A stretch of DNA of 64,000 bases from Croceimicrobium sp963977415 (GCA_963977415.1 CAXBOS010000003.1:1-64000), one strand, 5' to 3'. Positions 14,984 to 23,620 are shown, counted from the stretch's first letter. The notes: a model not told the origin generated them from the sequence alone. Translations and numbers: made by a program.

Positions 14984-16158
14984 GTTTAGGCCCTTTCCCC
15001 ATACAGTTAATTCCTTTCACCAAAAACGGTAAGCTTCAGTTTTGGAATGACATTACCAAAGAAGTTATCGAAGCTGATTTTAGCAGGCCTAATGTAGGTG
15101 CTACTAGCGGTTCTATCGTTTGGCGCAATAACCAATTAATAGAGCTCGCTGAAAATGAGCCCGATTGGGATGACTCGGATGGATGTCCGGTGATTAAAAT
15201 GAGGCCGCAATTGTCAAACTTAATTTTAGTATCAACACCTACAAGTTTACCACCAACTGGAATTATCAACGCTAGTTATGCGGCTAATGATTGGGGAATC
15301 GGATTTGTAGGTAAAATAATTTTAGACAACACCACGGGCGGCTCTTTGTGGTATCCACAAGAAGTTAGTTTATTAGTAGCAGGAAATGATTATACGGCGG
15401 GAGTCTTTTTCAAACCCTTAGATGGAAACCCGCCCATTTTAGGAAATACTGATCAGTGTTATCTTAATTTAGGAGGGACGGGCGCAAGTCCCGCATCGTA
15501 TAAAGTTCAAAATTTAGGAAATGGAATTTATTTTGGTCAAGGACAAGCAACAAATGTATTAGGCGGAACAAATACGGGAGTATTAAGATGGACAGCAAGC
15601 GCAGCGGGACAAGTTGAAGTTTATGGCTTTGTAGTTTTTGATGGACTTATCAATTTAAGCCCAACTGATTTAATGCTTTCAAATGGGACAGCAGTAACCC
15701 GCTCCTCAAACATCTTTACCTTGAGTGATTTAGTCTCAAAGGGATTTTTAGGAGCGACGGAAGGAACCGTTTATCTAAACATGTTTGGGGAGTCATTAGC
15801 TAGAACAGCGATAGCATCAATCCTAACCATTGGAGGCACTGTTGGAAATCGAATAATAATAAGTAATGCGGGGGCAACCGTGACAAGACCTTATTTAATT
15901 ATTGAAACGCCTCAAGGTAATTCAGTTCACCAACTGACTGATGATAATAGCAAGTCAATAATAAGTTACAAAGCGGGAAATTTAATTGTAGTGGTTAATG
16001 GCGTTACAGTAAAAAATGACCCTTTTTCACTTGATTTGACAACTTCTAGCACTTTAATAACTTATGGCACATCCAGACCTATAAACCTTAAAGGTTTGGC
16101 ATTTTCACCAATAGCACTAACCGAAGCCCAAGCAATTGCGGCCTTAAACTCCTTATAA
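14980..16158 (+). CDS. Putative tail fibre / receptor-binding protein
   Basis: 392 residues from ATG 14980, which overlaps the previous TGA; an in-frame ATG two codons upstream is less likely. The sequence is beta-rich and full of Gly, Asn, Thr and Ser. Residues about 85-230 (SNLILVSTPTSLPPTG..., NDYTAGVFFKP, GQVEVYGFVVFDG) resemble the jelly-roll domains found in phage head-spike and tail-fibre proteins. It is the largest gene before the lysis cassette and probably contacts the host surface. Confidence 0.55.
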   Translation: MSLGPFPIQLIPFTKNGKLQFWNDITKEVIEADFSRPNVGATSGSIVWRNNQLIELAENEPDWDDSDGCPVIKMRPQLSNLILVSTPTSLPPTGIINASYAANDWGIGFVGKIILDNTTGGSLWYPQEVSLLVAGNDYTAGVFFKPLDGNPPILGNTDQCYLNLGGTGASPASYKVQNLGNGIYFGQGQATNVLGGTNTGVLRWTASAAGQVEVYGFVVFDGLINLSPTDLMLSNGTAVTRSSNIFTLSDLVSKGFLGATEGTVYLNMFGESLARTAIASILTIGGTVGNRIIISNAGATVTRPYLIIETPQGNSVHQLTDDNSKSIISYKAGNLIVVVNGVTVKNDPFSLDLTTSSTLITYGTSRPINLKGLAFSPIALTEAQAIAALNSL

Positions 16159-16451
16159 TGAACTACACTAATCTCACTTTAAAAGGCAGTTTAGCTGCTG
16201 TTTTAACCGATATTAAGTCTATACAAAATAATGGTGAACCTGTGTACCCTAATTACCCAGCAGACTACGAAACTATTGGCAACACCGTCCATGATCGTTT
16301 TATAGTTACTGAGCCTCGCCAAGAAGTAATTACCCCAGCAACATTCAATCAAGCAGGCGAAGAAGTAAGCGCGGCGGTTTTAGGAGATTATGTTTCGATA
16401 TTAGTGCTTCCTGCGGGTTACGATACTGGGCACTTTCAAACTGCCCTTTGA
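16158..16451 (+). CDS. Hypothetical late phage protein
   Basis: 97 residues, no recognised domain. It overlaps the fibre gene by 1 nt and is directly followed by 16452. It probably belongs to the fibre/appendage module. Confidence 0.5.
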   Translation: MNYTNLTLKGSLAAVLTDIKSIQNNGEPVYPNYPADYETIGNTVHDRFIVTEPRQEVITPATFNQAGEEVSAAVLGDYVSILVLPAGYDTGHFQTAL

Positions 16452-16913
16452 ATGAAGCTACACGCCATCACTATAAAAAAAGGCAGGCACTACCCTAGCT
16501 TATTCCACTGGCTAAAGGGTGTGGAACTTACTTATACGGAAATGCCTGTTTTGTTTCGCCCTACCGAAGAATCGAAATACACTTTAGATGCTACGGATCA
16601 AGCCGATTGGAACAAACTGTATGGCCGTTTACGCTATCGTTTTAAAGGTGGTAAGCTTATCCGTGAGGAACAATGGCACGTTTGGCGCTGGCTTCCTAAT
16701 TTAAACACTTTTCAAGTGGCGCGCTATACCAATATAGATGGCCTAATGACATGGACTGCTATTCAAAATGTGGCCGTAGGCGAAAGGGCCACTTTGTATA
16801 ATAGCTGGTTTAGCTACTGGCTGCCACTTTCCTTTCATTTTGGTGGTGCCGATAGTAACGGCGATGGCCTTGGTGGTACAGCTCCGAATACAATAAAATT
16901 TTACATAGGATGA
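16452..16913 (+). CDS. Hypothetical late phage protein
   Basis: 153 residues, Trp- and Tyr-rich with no recognised domain (YGRLRYRFKGGKLIREEQWH). Immediately after 16158-16451, and its end overlaps the endolysin start by 4 nt. A structural or adhesin accessory role is likely from position only. Confidence 0.5.
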   Translation: MKLHAITIKKGRHYPSLFHWLKGVELTYTEMPVLFRPTEESKYTLDATDQADWNKLYGRLRYRFKGGKLIREEQWHVWRWLPNLNTFQVARYTNIDGLMTWTAIQNVAVGERATLYNSWFSYWLPLSFHFGGADSNGDGLGGTAPNTIKFYIG

Positions 16914-17425
16914 AAAACACTACTCAACAATACCAGGCTTTACTTTTTGATAGTAAAGAACTTTACGATCGTATTTTAAATTACTTTGATGTTCAGGAGC
17001 TTGTTACGCCTTGGGCTTATGCCAAGTTTAAACAAAGAGGTGATTACTTCTTTCTTTCCCGGATAGATCCACGCTTACTGATTACCATTCTTTTCATTAG
17101 AGAGACGACAGGTCGTAAGATGACCATCAATACCTATAAATGGGGCGGTCGTTTTGATGAACGCGGAGTGCGCGATAATCTATCGCCCTTGGTTATGGCG
17201 CGCAAAACTGCCTATTGGTCGGGCCACGTTTTTGCCATGGCCGTCGATTTCGATTTAGAAGATATGACAGCCACCCAAGCACGCGCCTGGTTAAGTACGC
17301 ATGCCGATGAACTACCCTTTAAAATTCGCTTAGAGCACAAATTAAATGGTGTGTCTATTTCTTGGGTGCATTTAGATGTAGTAGATGATCCACGCTTGCC
17401 TAAGGTGTATTTATTCAACGTTTAA
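16910..17425 (+). CDS. Endolysin, M15-type D-Ala-D-Ala peptidase
   Basis: 171 residues. It keeps the M15 (VanY/phage endolysin) zinc site: H106 and D113 in SGHVFAMAVDFD and H154 in SWVHLDV. It should cut peptide cross-bridges in the cell wall at the end of the lytic cycle. No signal peptide is present, so release depends on the adjacent holin. First gene of the lysis cassette, followed 11 nt later by the holin. Confidence 0.83.
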   Translation: MKNTTQQYQALLFDSKELYDRILNYFDVQELVTPWAYAKFKQRGDYFFLSRIDPRLLITILFIRETTGRKMTINTYKWGGRFDERGVRDNLSPLVMARKTAYWSGHVFAMAVDFDLEDMTATQARAWLSTHADELPFKIRLEHKLNGVSISWVHLDVVDDPRLPKVYLFNV

Positions 17426-17436
17426 ATTAAAACCTA

Positions 17437-17880
17437 ATGCCTAAAGAAATACTGAACATCTTAAACGCTGATGATAATGTAGATTTCTTAATGAAGTTTG
17501 TCATTTGGTTTTTAGCTATTCTGGTGCCGCTTTACGATGTGGCAGGAGCTCTAATATTGCTAATAATTATTGATCTAATAACCGGAATTGTAGCAAGTGT
17601 TAAGAAAAACGCTGCTTTTGAGTGGGCTAAGATTTTTAATACCATAAACAAACTGCTTGTCTATTGCCTAATTCTTTTGGCGGCTTGGGTAATTGAAAGC
17701 AAAATTATTCCATCTATTCCCTTTATGCGCCTTGTTGCTGGCTTTTTAGCTCTAACCGAATTGCGTTCTATTTTAGAAAACTTCAAGAATATTTTTGGAA
17801 TTGATGCTTGGGACTACATCCGAGCCGCAATAAAGCGGCAGAATGTGCAGGAAATAGTCAATAAAGAAACTGAAAAATGA
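17437..17880 (+). CDS. Phage holin (phage_holin_4/toxin-secretion family)
   Basis: 147 residues with three or four hydrophobic helices (about 18-36, 38-55, 72-90 and 92-108) and a charged C-terminal tail. The GALILLIIIDLITGIVAS segment, with D and G in the second helix, is typical of the phage_holin_4 family. It permeabilises the inner membrane to release the endolysin. The end overlaps the spanin start (ATGA), indicating translational coupling. Confidence 0.82.
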   Translation: MPKEILNILNADDNVDFLMKFVIWFLAILVPLYDVAGALILLIIIDLITGIVASVKKNAAFEWAKIFNTINKLLVYCLILLAAWVIESKIIPSIPFMRLVAGFLALTELRSILENFKNIFGIDAWDYIRAAIKRQNVQEIVNKETEK

Positions 17881-18332
17881 AAGCCATTTATAGCCTTTTA
17901 CTACTTGCTTTATTGGCTAGTTGCAAAACCCCTGAAAGCACTACTACTACCAACGAAACCTTTCGTTTTGTAGAGCGAGAAACCCGCGACACTACTTTAC
18001 AGGGCTTCGATTTAGAAACCAGCATTTCGCTACCTCAATTTTTTGAGCGCCGCATTTACGATACGCTTACAATCACCGATCCTAAAACCAAAGGCGAATT
18101 AAAGCTATGGAAAAACAAGTACGGCGAATTAGTAGCCCAATGCACTAGTCAAGATAAAACCATTAAGCTCCTGCGCGAAAAAGTACGCGAATACGAATCC
18201 CGCGAAAGCGAAACCCTAATTAAAGTAGACACCCGCAACTGGTGGCAAAAGCTCACCGATTTAATTCCGAACTATGTATTCGTAGCCATCGGCTTTATTG
18301 GCGGTTTATATATTGGAATTCGGTTTTTGTGA
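17877..18332 (+). CDS. Probable unimolecular spanin (lipoprotein with C-terminal TM helix)
   Basis: 151 residues. The N-terminus is a lipoprotein signal with lipobox LLASC (acylated Cys at 16). The middle is charged and partly coiled (DKTIKLLREKVREYESRESE), and a single transmembrane helix lies at about 132-150. An outer-membrane lipid anchor plus an inner-membrane anchor in one chain is the architecture of u-spanins such as T1 gp11, which fuse the two membranes in the last lysis step. Position right after endolysin and holin strongly supports this. Confidence 0.75.
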   Translation: MKAIYSLLLLALLASCKTPESTTTTNETFRFVERETRDTTLQGFDLETSISLPQFFERRIYDTLTITDPKTKGELKLWKNKYGELVAQCTSQDKTIKLLREKVREYESRESETLIKVDTRNWWQKLTDLIPNYVFVAIGFIGGLYIGIRFL

Positions 18333-18357
18333 TGGTGGAAAGCCTGTGAACAAATTC

Positions 18358-18399
18358 TTCGCTAAAACAACGAACTAATTGTTCGCTATTTTATCTTAG
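18358..18399 (+). promoter_or_regulatory. Operator-promoter of the 18404 gene
   Basis: TTCGC (18358-18362), then the inverted pair CGAACTAATTGTTCG (18371-18385), then a -7-like TATCTTAG (18392-18399) just 4 bp before the ATG. CGAACTAAT..TTCGC also occurs at 39206-39221, and TTCGC half-sites occur at 482-634. The TATCTTAGCACTATG stretch nearly repeats at 23609-23623. Confidence 0.55.
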
Positions 18400-18403
18400 C
18401 ACT

Positions 18404-18895
18404 ATGCCTAACAGTATTTCACTTCAGCTTGAGCCACACCTTTATAATTTCCTGAGAATTCATTTAGGAACTGAAATGAAGCGGACCATAAAAAACACCA
18501 GTAATATTGGCTGCTTCATATTAAATCGTGTGGAAGTTTCGGACTTTCCTTTAAGAGGCCGACCGGTAGAGAAGAATGTTTTGAAATTAGAAATCCCAAC
18601 TGAAACTAACACTTACAATTTGCGCTTTGGTGGCTATCCTTTTTTAAGCGAAAAGGGCGCTCAGGAAATAAACAAGCTGTTGGAGTTTATTATGAAGAAG
18701 GAGCTTTTTGATAAACTAGATCTGATTGAAGAGAATCAACAGAATAAACAACGCAACGGGAAAATTTCGGCTGAAATAAGAAAATTTGTGCAGAAATATA
18801 GTAGTGACGAAGTGGAATTGTCCTTCGACACTTGGAAAAAGCGTTACCAGCGACATAAAAAAAAGGGCGTAAACCTTTTAACGACAGATATTTAA
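18404..18895 (+). CDS. Hypothetical lysogeny-linked protein
   Basis: 163 residues (MPNSISLQLEPHLYNFLRIH...). The last 50 residues are basic and helical (SFDTWKKRYQRHKKK) and could bind DNA. I recall similar proteins in Bacteroidota prophages but know of no function. It has its own operator-promoter that shares half-sites with the repressor region, so it may be under the same regulator as the antirepressor rather than a normal late gene. Confidence 0.5.
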   Translation: MPNSISLQLEPHLYNFLRIHLGTEMKRTIKNTSNIGCFILNRVEVSDFPLRGRPVEKNVLKLEIPTETNTYNLRFGGYPFLSEKGAQEINKLLEFIMKKELFDKLDLIEENQQNKQRNGKISAEIRKFVQKYSSDEVELSFDTWKKRYQRHKKKGVNLLTTDI

Positions 18896-18932
18896 AATTA
18901 ATTCTCGGCTTTTTGTCCTTAAAAAAACAGCT

Positions 18933-19580
18933 ATGAACGACTTCCCTACACCATCTAAAGAGCATATAGGAGGATTAAAGATCTTTCGTTTCATTCCTGT
19001 TTCGTCTGTAATTGCTATTCCTGATAAAAAGGAATTCAATTTTCTAGAAATGCAATTAGTCAGCAATGCGGTATGGTATAATGGTGTAGCTTCCTTCCGC
19101 AGTTTATCTTTTAGCGATAATTTAGCTGGGAATGAAAATGGCGACTTCTACGAAAATTCTATTTCTGCATTTTACCCTGGGCAAAATAGAGAGCTCGAAA
19201 CTCTATTTGATGAAATGGTAAATGGGGAGTTCTTACTACGCATTCGCGATTACGAAGGCAATGAAAGATTGCTGGGCACGATAGAAGATCCACTGCGATT
19301 TACCCGAAGTTATGACTCTGCCCAGCTTGGTGGCAGTAAAGGTTATCGCATAACTTTCCGAAATCGCCAACTTAGTGCATCTAAGTTTATTAATGATATT
19401 GGCAGTGAGGCAGCGCTTAGAATAAATACCGATGGACAGTTGGAAGTGCTGGAAACTATCGTTAATCACTCGTTCAGTTTAAATGCAAATGGTGAGCTTG
19501 TCGTTACTGGTCCTTTCGATTATAAGTTTTACCTCAATAGCGCAGGCCAATTGGTGTTTGATGAGTTTAGAACCGAATAA
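18933..19580 (+). CDS. Hypothetical virion-associated protein
   Basis: 215 residues, beta-rich with Asn/Gly-rich strands in the C-terminal half (SFSLNANGELVVTGPFDYKF). The N-terminal part (FNFLEMQLVSNAVWYNGVAS) resembles tail-associated proteins, but no domain is certain. A TGTCCTT stretch (18914-18920) lies 19 nt before the ATG. It precedes the head genes. Confidence 0.45.
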   Translation: MNDFPTPSKEHIGGLKIFRFIPVSSVIAIPDKKEFNFLEMQLVSNAVWYNGVASFRSLSFSDNLAGNENGDFYENSISAFYPGQNRELETLFDEMVNGEFLLRIRDYEGNERLLGTIEDPLRFTRSYDSAQLGGSKGYRITFRNRQLSASKFINDIGSEAALRINTDGQLEVLETIVNHSFSLNANGELVVTGPFDYKFYLNSAGQLVFDEFRTE

Positions 19581-19582
19581 TC

Positions 19583-19618
19583 TGTCCTTTTAAGCCCCTA
19601 TAAATCAGCCTATACTTG
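19583..19618 (+). promoter_or_regulatory. Late promoter element (TGTCCTTTT type)
   Basis: TGTCCTTTT at 19583-19591, exactly 19 bp, then TATACTTG at 19611-19618, before the head operon whose first start is a TTG at 19638. Confidence 0.55.
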
Positions 19619-19637
19619 AAATTGTAAAGAGTATAGC

Positions 19638-20972
19638 TTGAAAGTTAACCACACATTATCAGCAATTTTAAACGGCGTTTGGCTCATTGAGTCTAACGCT
19701 GCTGCTAGTTATCTGCCTTTAGTAGCTTCTATTATTAAAGGTGACACTCTTGCCTTTGAAAAAGATGATGAGGGTGATAACCGTTCTGCCGCAAAGGCAA
19801 GTGCACTAGCCTCGGTTGCTGGCGCTACGGTTTATCGCAAAACCCGCAGTTGGATGAGCTTTAATGATGCTCCTAAAAACTCTATTGCAGAAATTTCTAT
19901 TTCGGGTCCTATTCTAAAAGTAGGACAATGTGGTGATCCTGGTTCGGCTGCTTATGCAGAATGGATTAAGGAAGCTGATGAAAACCCGAACATATCTTCT
20001 ATTCTTCTTCGCATCGATAGTCCTGGTGGCTTGGTTAATGGTACCGCCACTTTAGCGGACACTATTAAGAATACCTCTAAGAAAATAATCGCCTTTGTAG
20101 ATGAAGGTATGGCAGCTTCGGCGGCCTATTGGCTGGCTTCGTCTTGCGATGAAATAGTTCTCAGTCAAAAGCATGACCAAGTGGGCAGTATTGGTGTTTT
20201 CACCACCCTGCACGACATGAAGGGCTATTACGAGAAAATGGGCGTGAATGTACTAGAGATTTATGCCTCTCAGAGTACTGATAAAAACGGCTTAATTAAT
20301 AAAGCTTTTGCAGGAGATACGAAGCCTTTAATTGAGGAGCATCTTAATCCTATCGCCGAAACCTTCATAAATGTAGTAAAGGCAAATCGAAGCGAAAAGT
20401 TGAATTTATCGGCTGGCGATCCTTTTACTGGCAAGATGTATCGCGCCGAAGAGGCGATTGCTATTGGCTTAGCCGATAGAGTTTCTAATTACGAAGATCT
20501 TGTTTTGGCTATGGCTGAAACATCTACAATACAAAATTCCAATTCACATATCATGGCAAAAGGTAAATGGACCGCCGTAGCAGCTGCCGTAGGGGTAGAA
20601 ACATTTGAAAGTAATGACGATGGTATTCACTTGAATGCTGAGCAAATGGACAATCTTAATGCAGAGCTTGATCGCGAAGTAGTTGACGCTACCACCCATC
20701 AAGAAGCTGCAGATAGCCTAACTGCTTTGCAAGCTGCCCAATCGGGTGCTTTGGCATCATTAAACGAGCAGCTGCAAGCAATAGGTGAAGCACCCGCAAC
20801 TGAACTTACCGAAGGATTAACTCGCTTAGGTGGTTTAGCGCTTGAGTTTGGTCAGGCTAGCGGAGCAGAGTTTACCAAAACTAAACCTGCAGGCGGAGCA
20901 GAAGAGCAAGGCGAAGCTAGCAGTGCAGACCTCATTAATGAAGAAATTGCCCGTAAATCGGGACTTGTATAA
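19638..20972 (+). CDS. Prohead protease (S49 family) with scaffold-like C-terminus
   Basis: 444 residues. Residues about 80-290 are an SppA/S49 serine peptidase: oxyanion region RIDSPGG (125-131), nucleophile S161 in GMAASAAYW, and general-base K216 in STDKNG. Residues about 306-444 are acidic, Ala/Gln-rich and helical, like a capsid scaffold. An internal in-frame ATG at 20553 (M306) could yield the scaffold alone, as in lambda C/Nu3. The start is a TTG, because no ATG exists upstream of the conserved region. It should process the capsid protein encoded next. Confidence 0.8.
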   Translation: MKVNHTLSAILNGVWLIESNAAASYLPLVASIIKGDTLAFEKDDEGDNRSAAKASALASVAGATVYRKTRSWMSFNDAPKNSIAEISISGPILKVGQCGDPGSAAYAEWIKEADENPNISSILLRIDSPGGLVNGTATLADTIKNTSKKIIAFVDEGMAASAAYWLASSCDEIVLSQKHDQVGSIGVFTTLHDMKGYYEKMGVNVLEIYASQSTDKNGLINKAFAGDTKPLIEEHLNPIAETFINVVKANRSEKLNLSAGDPFTGKMYRAEEAIAIGLADRVSNYEDLVLAMAETSTIQNSNSHIMAKGKWTAVAAAVGVETFESNDDGIHLNAEQMDNLNAELDREVVDATTHQEAADSLTALQAAQSGALASLNEQLQAIGEAPATELTEGLTRLGGLALEFGQASGAEFTKTKPAGGAEEQGEASSADLINEEIARKSGLV

Positions 20973-21001
20973 ACGAATTATTGACCTAAACTAAAACGAA
21001 A

Positions 21002-21961
21002 ATGGGAGTTAGTGTTTCCGATATCGTTAGTGCATACGGCGCTAACTATGTAAATGAAGGACAGAATGTTCAGCGCCTTCTTAAAAGAATGGAGCAAAAG
21101 CCAGTTACCGCTGGTCATGCGCAAAGTCGCATTATTTCAGATACCGTTTATCGCTTAGGAAATGCTGCGATGGGCCGCATTGTTCAGCCTTTCCAAAAAG
21201 GCTTTACTCCTCTGGGCGATCTTACTTTAACTGCAAAGCCCATCCAATTGCATAACATTAAGGCCGATGTGTTAATTGAGCCTGATGATATTGTAAGCTC
21301 TTGGGCAGGTTTTTTAGCGGACACAGGTAACAGCCGTAAAGATTGGCCTTTGATTCGTTACGTGATGGAAGTTTTCTTTGCGGAGAGCTTAGGTCGCGAC
21401 CTTGAATTAAACGAGTACTTTAAAGGTGTAGCAACTGCTCCTACCACTGGTACTCCTGGTGCTATTTCTACCTCAATGAATGGTCTTAAAAAGACTATTG
21501 ATGACGGTTTAAGTGCAGGTGATATTAATCAAATCTTACTTTCTGCTACTCCTTCCACTTCTAATATGCGTGACATTGTAGAAGAGTTTGTAGACGGAAT
21601 TGATGAAGTATATCGTACCCTTCCTATGAAGCTTTTCATGTCCACTCAAAAGAAAGTGGATTATTTCCGTGACAAGCGTAATCTGGTAGGTGGAAATAAT
21701 AACTACGACGACACAAAAGTGATGACCGTAGATGCCTTCCCTAATGTGGAGATTGTTGGTTTACCTTCTATGGCAGGAAGTAATTATATGTTTGCTACCC
21801 CAGCAAACAACTTCTTCCATATTCGTCGCACTACTGGATTCAAAGCTCCAGATGTACAGGCTTTTGATCGTCAGGTTAAAATTCTAACCGATTGGTGGGA
21901 AGCCCTAGGCTTTGGAATTGACGGCCTTGTTTGGGCATACGATACTACCAACGCAGCCTAA
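21002..21961 (+). CDS. Major capsid protein (HK97-like)
   Basis: 319 residues. Its position right after the protease/scaffold gene, its length and its composition fit the major capsid protein of Bacteroidota siphoviruses. Local stretches such as PIQLHNIKADVLIEPDDIV and the C-terminal DWWEALGFGIDGLVWAYDTT look like HK97-fold coat proteins of this group. It is followed by a strong terminator, as expected for the most highly expressed late gene. No processed N-terminal delta domain is evident. Confidence 0.75.
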   Translation: MGVSVSDIVSAYGANYVNEGQNVQRLLKRMEQKPVTAGHAQSRIISDTVYRLGNAAMGRIVQPFQKGFTPLGDLTLTAKPIQLHNIKADVLIEPDDIVSSWAGFLADTGNSRKDWPLIRYVMEVFFAESLGRDLELNEYFKGVATAPTTGTPGAISTSMNGLKKTIDDGLSAGDINQILLSATPSTSNMRDIVEEFVDGIDEVYRTLPMKLFMSTQKKVDYFRDKRNLVGGNNNYDDTKVMTVDAFPNVEIVGLPSMAGSNYMFATPANNFFHIRRTTGFKAPDVQAFDRQVKILTDWWEALGFGIDGLVWAYDTTNAA

Positions 21962-21973
21962 TTGAAATTTCTC

Positions 21974-22002
21974 GGAAGTACTCGCAAGGGTACTTCCTTT
22001 TT
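21974..22002 (+). terminator. Rho-independent terminator after the capsid gene
   Basis: GGAAGTAC (21974-21981) pairs with GTACTTCC (21990-21997) across an 8-nt loop, followed by five T's. It may be partial, since the next genes have no clear promoter of their own. Confidence 0.78.
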
Positions 22003-22023
22003 ATAATTCTTAAGTTACAAGAG

Positions 22024-22323
22024 ATGTCAAAATTGACTTTTAAAACCTTACAAGAAGCTGCTGAATATGCCGAAGTGCAAGACAAGCGCATTGCTAGTCT
22101 AGAAGTAGCATTGGAAGCATTAGTAGATAATGTGGAAGCTTCTGCTCCGAAAACCCAAGCTGAAAAAGTTCAGTTTAAAGTTGGCAAAGACACTTACGAA
22201 GTGAAAAGCACCGCTACTTTCACTATCGATCGTCAAAAACACACCGGTGCTGACTTGGTTAAAAACACCGAATTAGCCAAGCGCTTAGTTGACGCCAAAG
22301 TTCCATCCATTAAAAAGGTTTAA
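22024..22323 (+). CDS. Hypothetical head-module protein
   Basis: 99 residues from ATG 22024 (MSKLTFKTLQEAAEYAEVQD...). The N-terminal half is a predicted coiled coil and the C-terminal half is small and basic (FTIDRQKHTGADLVKN). It follows the capsid gene, so a minor head or decoration role is likely. An earlier in-frame start lies inside the capsid gene and terminator and is rejected. Confidence 0.5.
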   Translation: MSKLTFKTLQEAAEYAEVQDKRIASLEVALEALVDNVEASAPKTQAEKVQFKVGKDTYEVKSTATFTIDRQKHTGADLVKNTELAKRLVDAKVPSIKKV

Positions 22324-22324
22324 A

Positions 22325-22876
22325 ATGAATTTAGAAGCAATTGCCTTTACGGGAGATGAGGAAAATGTTGGTGGGATTAATCACACCGAACTTTGGCTTA
22401 TTGACCGTGATTTGCTCGATACTATAAGCGAGCCGCCTAAGATGGATGCGGACGTGCCTCCTGCCTCCTTTGATGCCTTAATGACTATTGATACTGCTCA
22501 CGTACCCGCTACTGGAGCAGGCTTTAGAAAAATTATGGCAATTCCTAAAACAGGGAACATCGAGAGCACTTTAGCTGGTGAAGATGATGGCAAGGTGTAT
22601 AACAATGCCTTTACCTTTCAGGTTAAAACCAATAAGGCTAAAGTATTAGGTTTATTGCGTTGGGCGGCTAACCGAAATATGGTGGTCTTGGTTAAAGAAA
22701 TTGGGGGCCAAATTCGTCAGATTGGGGGTAAAGAAATTCCTGCGCGCTTAATGGAGGCAACCGCCAGTTTAGGTGGTGGTGGACATGAAGGTAAAAAGCA
22801 CGCTGCCTTTACCATTTCTGATACCCAAGCTTATCCAGCACCAATTTATAGTGCAGCAATCCCTGAACCTGCCTAA
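22325..22876 (+). CDS. Hypothetical head-module protein
   Basis: 183 residues from ATG 22325, 1 nt after the previous stop (MNLEAIAFTGDEENVGGINH...). Compact and beta-rich; genes of this kind regularly follow the capsid gene in Bacteroidota phages. No function is known. Confidence 0.5.
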   Translation: MNLEAIAFTGDEENVGGINHTELWLIDRDLLDTISEPPKMDADVPPASFDALMTIDTAHVPATGAGFRKIMAIPKTGNIESTLAGEDDGKVYNNAFTFQVKTNKAKVLGLLRWAANRNMVVLVKEIGGQIRQIGGKEIPARLMEATASLGGGGHEGKKHAAFTISDTQAYPAPIYSAAIPEPA

Positions 22877-22878
22877 GC

Positions 22879-23040
22879 ATGGATACTAAGCTTAAAAAGC
22901 ATATTCCACTAACTAATCATCCGGTTTGGAACCATGATGGTGAACGAGTAGATCTGCGAGAGATAAGCGATACTAAAGCAAAGAAGTTAATCGCTGGTGG
23001 TTTTAATCTACTGGCGAAAATTGAAGATAAGGATCCGTAG
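22879..23040 (+). CDS. Hypothetical 53-residue head-module protein
   Basis: ORF from ATG 22879 to TAG 23038-23040 (MDTKLKKHIPLTNHPVWNHD...). The second half (LREISDTKAKKLIAGGFNLL) resembles small capsid-module proteins found next to capsid genes. It ends just before a terminator. Confidence 0.5.
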   Translation: MDTKLKKHIPLTNHPVWNHDGERVDLREISDTKAKKLIAGGFNLLAKIEDKDP

Positions 23041-23061
23041 GTGTTAGTTGATTAAGTGAGA

Positions 23062-23093
23062 AAGCCCGATTGAATTTCAGTCGGGCTTTTTTT
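23062..23093 (+). terminator. Rho-independent terminator abutting a late promoter
   Basis: AAGCCCGA (23062-23069) pairs with TCGGGCTT (23081-23088), followed by seven T's. The TGTCCTTTT element starts at 23093 within the T-run, so terminator and next promoter are directly joined. Confidence 0.82.
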
Positions 23094-23128
23094 GTCCTTT
23101 TTAATAAAACTTACAATGTTCAATTTCA
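23093..23128 (+). promoter_or_regulatory. Late promoter element (TGTCCTTTT type), weak -7
   Basis: TGTCCTTTT at 23093-23101, then 19 bp, then CAATTTCA (23121-23128), only a weak match to the -7 box. The next gene starts at 23161. Confidence 0.45.
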
Positions 23129-23160
23129 GAATTCAATTGTAAGAACTTTAAAAATTAATT

Positions 23161-23523
23161 ATGAAAAGGATTCTTTTTCTGTTACTCGGGCCCTTTAGCT
23201 TCAGCTTGGTGGCTAGCCCCCCGCCTGCACCTCTTCCCATTGAAGTAGAAAACGAAGCACCAGATGTGCTTTCTATGGAAGCAGATCATTTCGGCATTAG
23301 CCTGATGGTAGTAAACACTCTGCCCGACCTTGATTTGCAAATTTCAGCTGCTATTCTGGAGCCTTGCATTCTGCTGCCGAAAACCTATGCAAACCTTATT
23401 ACTAAGCGTTCTTATGCTTCGATTATACAATATCGATCGCAAATCGCGAATAAAGGTCCACCCGTATTGTTAAATAATAGGCCGCGCTTAACACGAAATT
23501 ACCCTTCTTCTAGTAAGGTTTAG
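23161..23523 (+). CDS. Hypothetical exported protein
   Basis: 120 residues with a signal peptide (MKRILFLLLGPFSFSLVAS) followed by a Pro-rich stretch. The mature part has no recognised domain. Its own terminator-promoter-gene-terminator arrangement marks it as an accessory late gene, possibly acting in the periplasm or membrane, e.g. host-surface modification or exclusion. Function unknown. Confidence 0.5.
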   Translation: MKRILFLLLGPFSFSLVASPPPAPLPIEVENEAPDVLSMEADHFGISLMVVNTLPDLDLQISAAILEPCILLPKTYANLITKRSYASIIQYRSQIANKGPPVLLNNRPRLTRNYPSSSKV

Positions 23524-23545
23524 TTGATGCCTAGATTTGAGTGGG

Positions 23546-23579
23546 AAAGCCTGATTGATTCGTCTCTCAGGCTTTTTTT
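23546..23579 (+). terminator. Rho-independent terminator abutting a late promoter
   Basis: AAAGCCTGA (23546-23554) pairs perfectly with TCAGGCTTT (23567-23575) across a 12-nt loop, with a T-run to 23579. The TGTCCTTTT element follows at 23581. Confidence 0.84.
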
Positions 23580-23580
23580 A

Positions 23581-23616
23581 TGTCCTTTTAGTTACAACAG
23601 TGAGTTTCTATCCTAG
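23581..23616 (+). promoter_or_regulatory. Late promoter element (TGTCCTTTT type)
   Basis: TGTCCTTTT at 23581-23589, exactly 19 bp, TATCCTAG at 23609-23616, then ATG at 23621. The start region TATCCTAGCACTATG is 14/15 identical to that of the gene at 18404. A 5' untranslated region of only a few nt is implied. Confidence 0.62.
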
Positions 23617-23620
23617 CACT

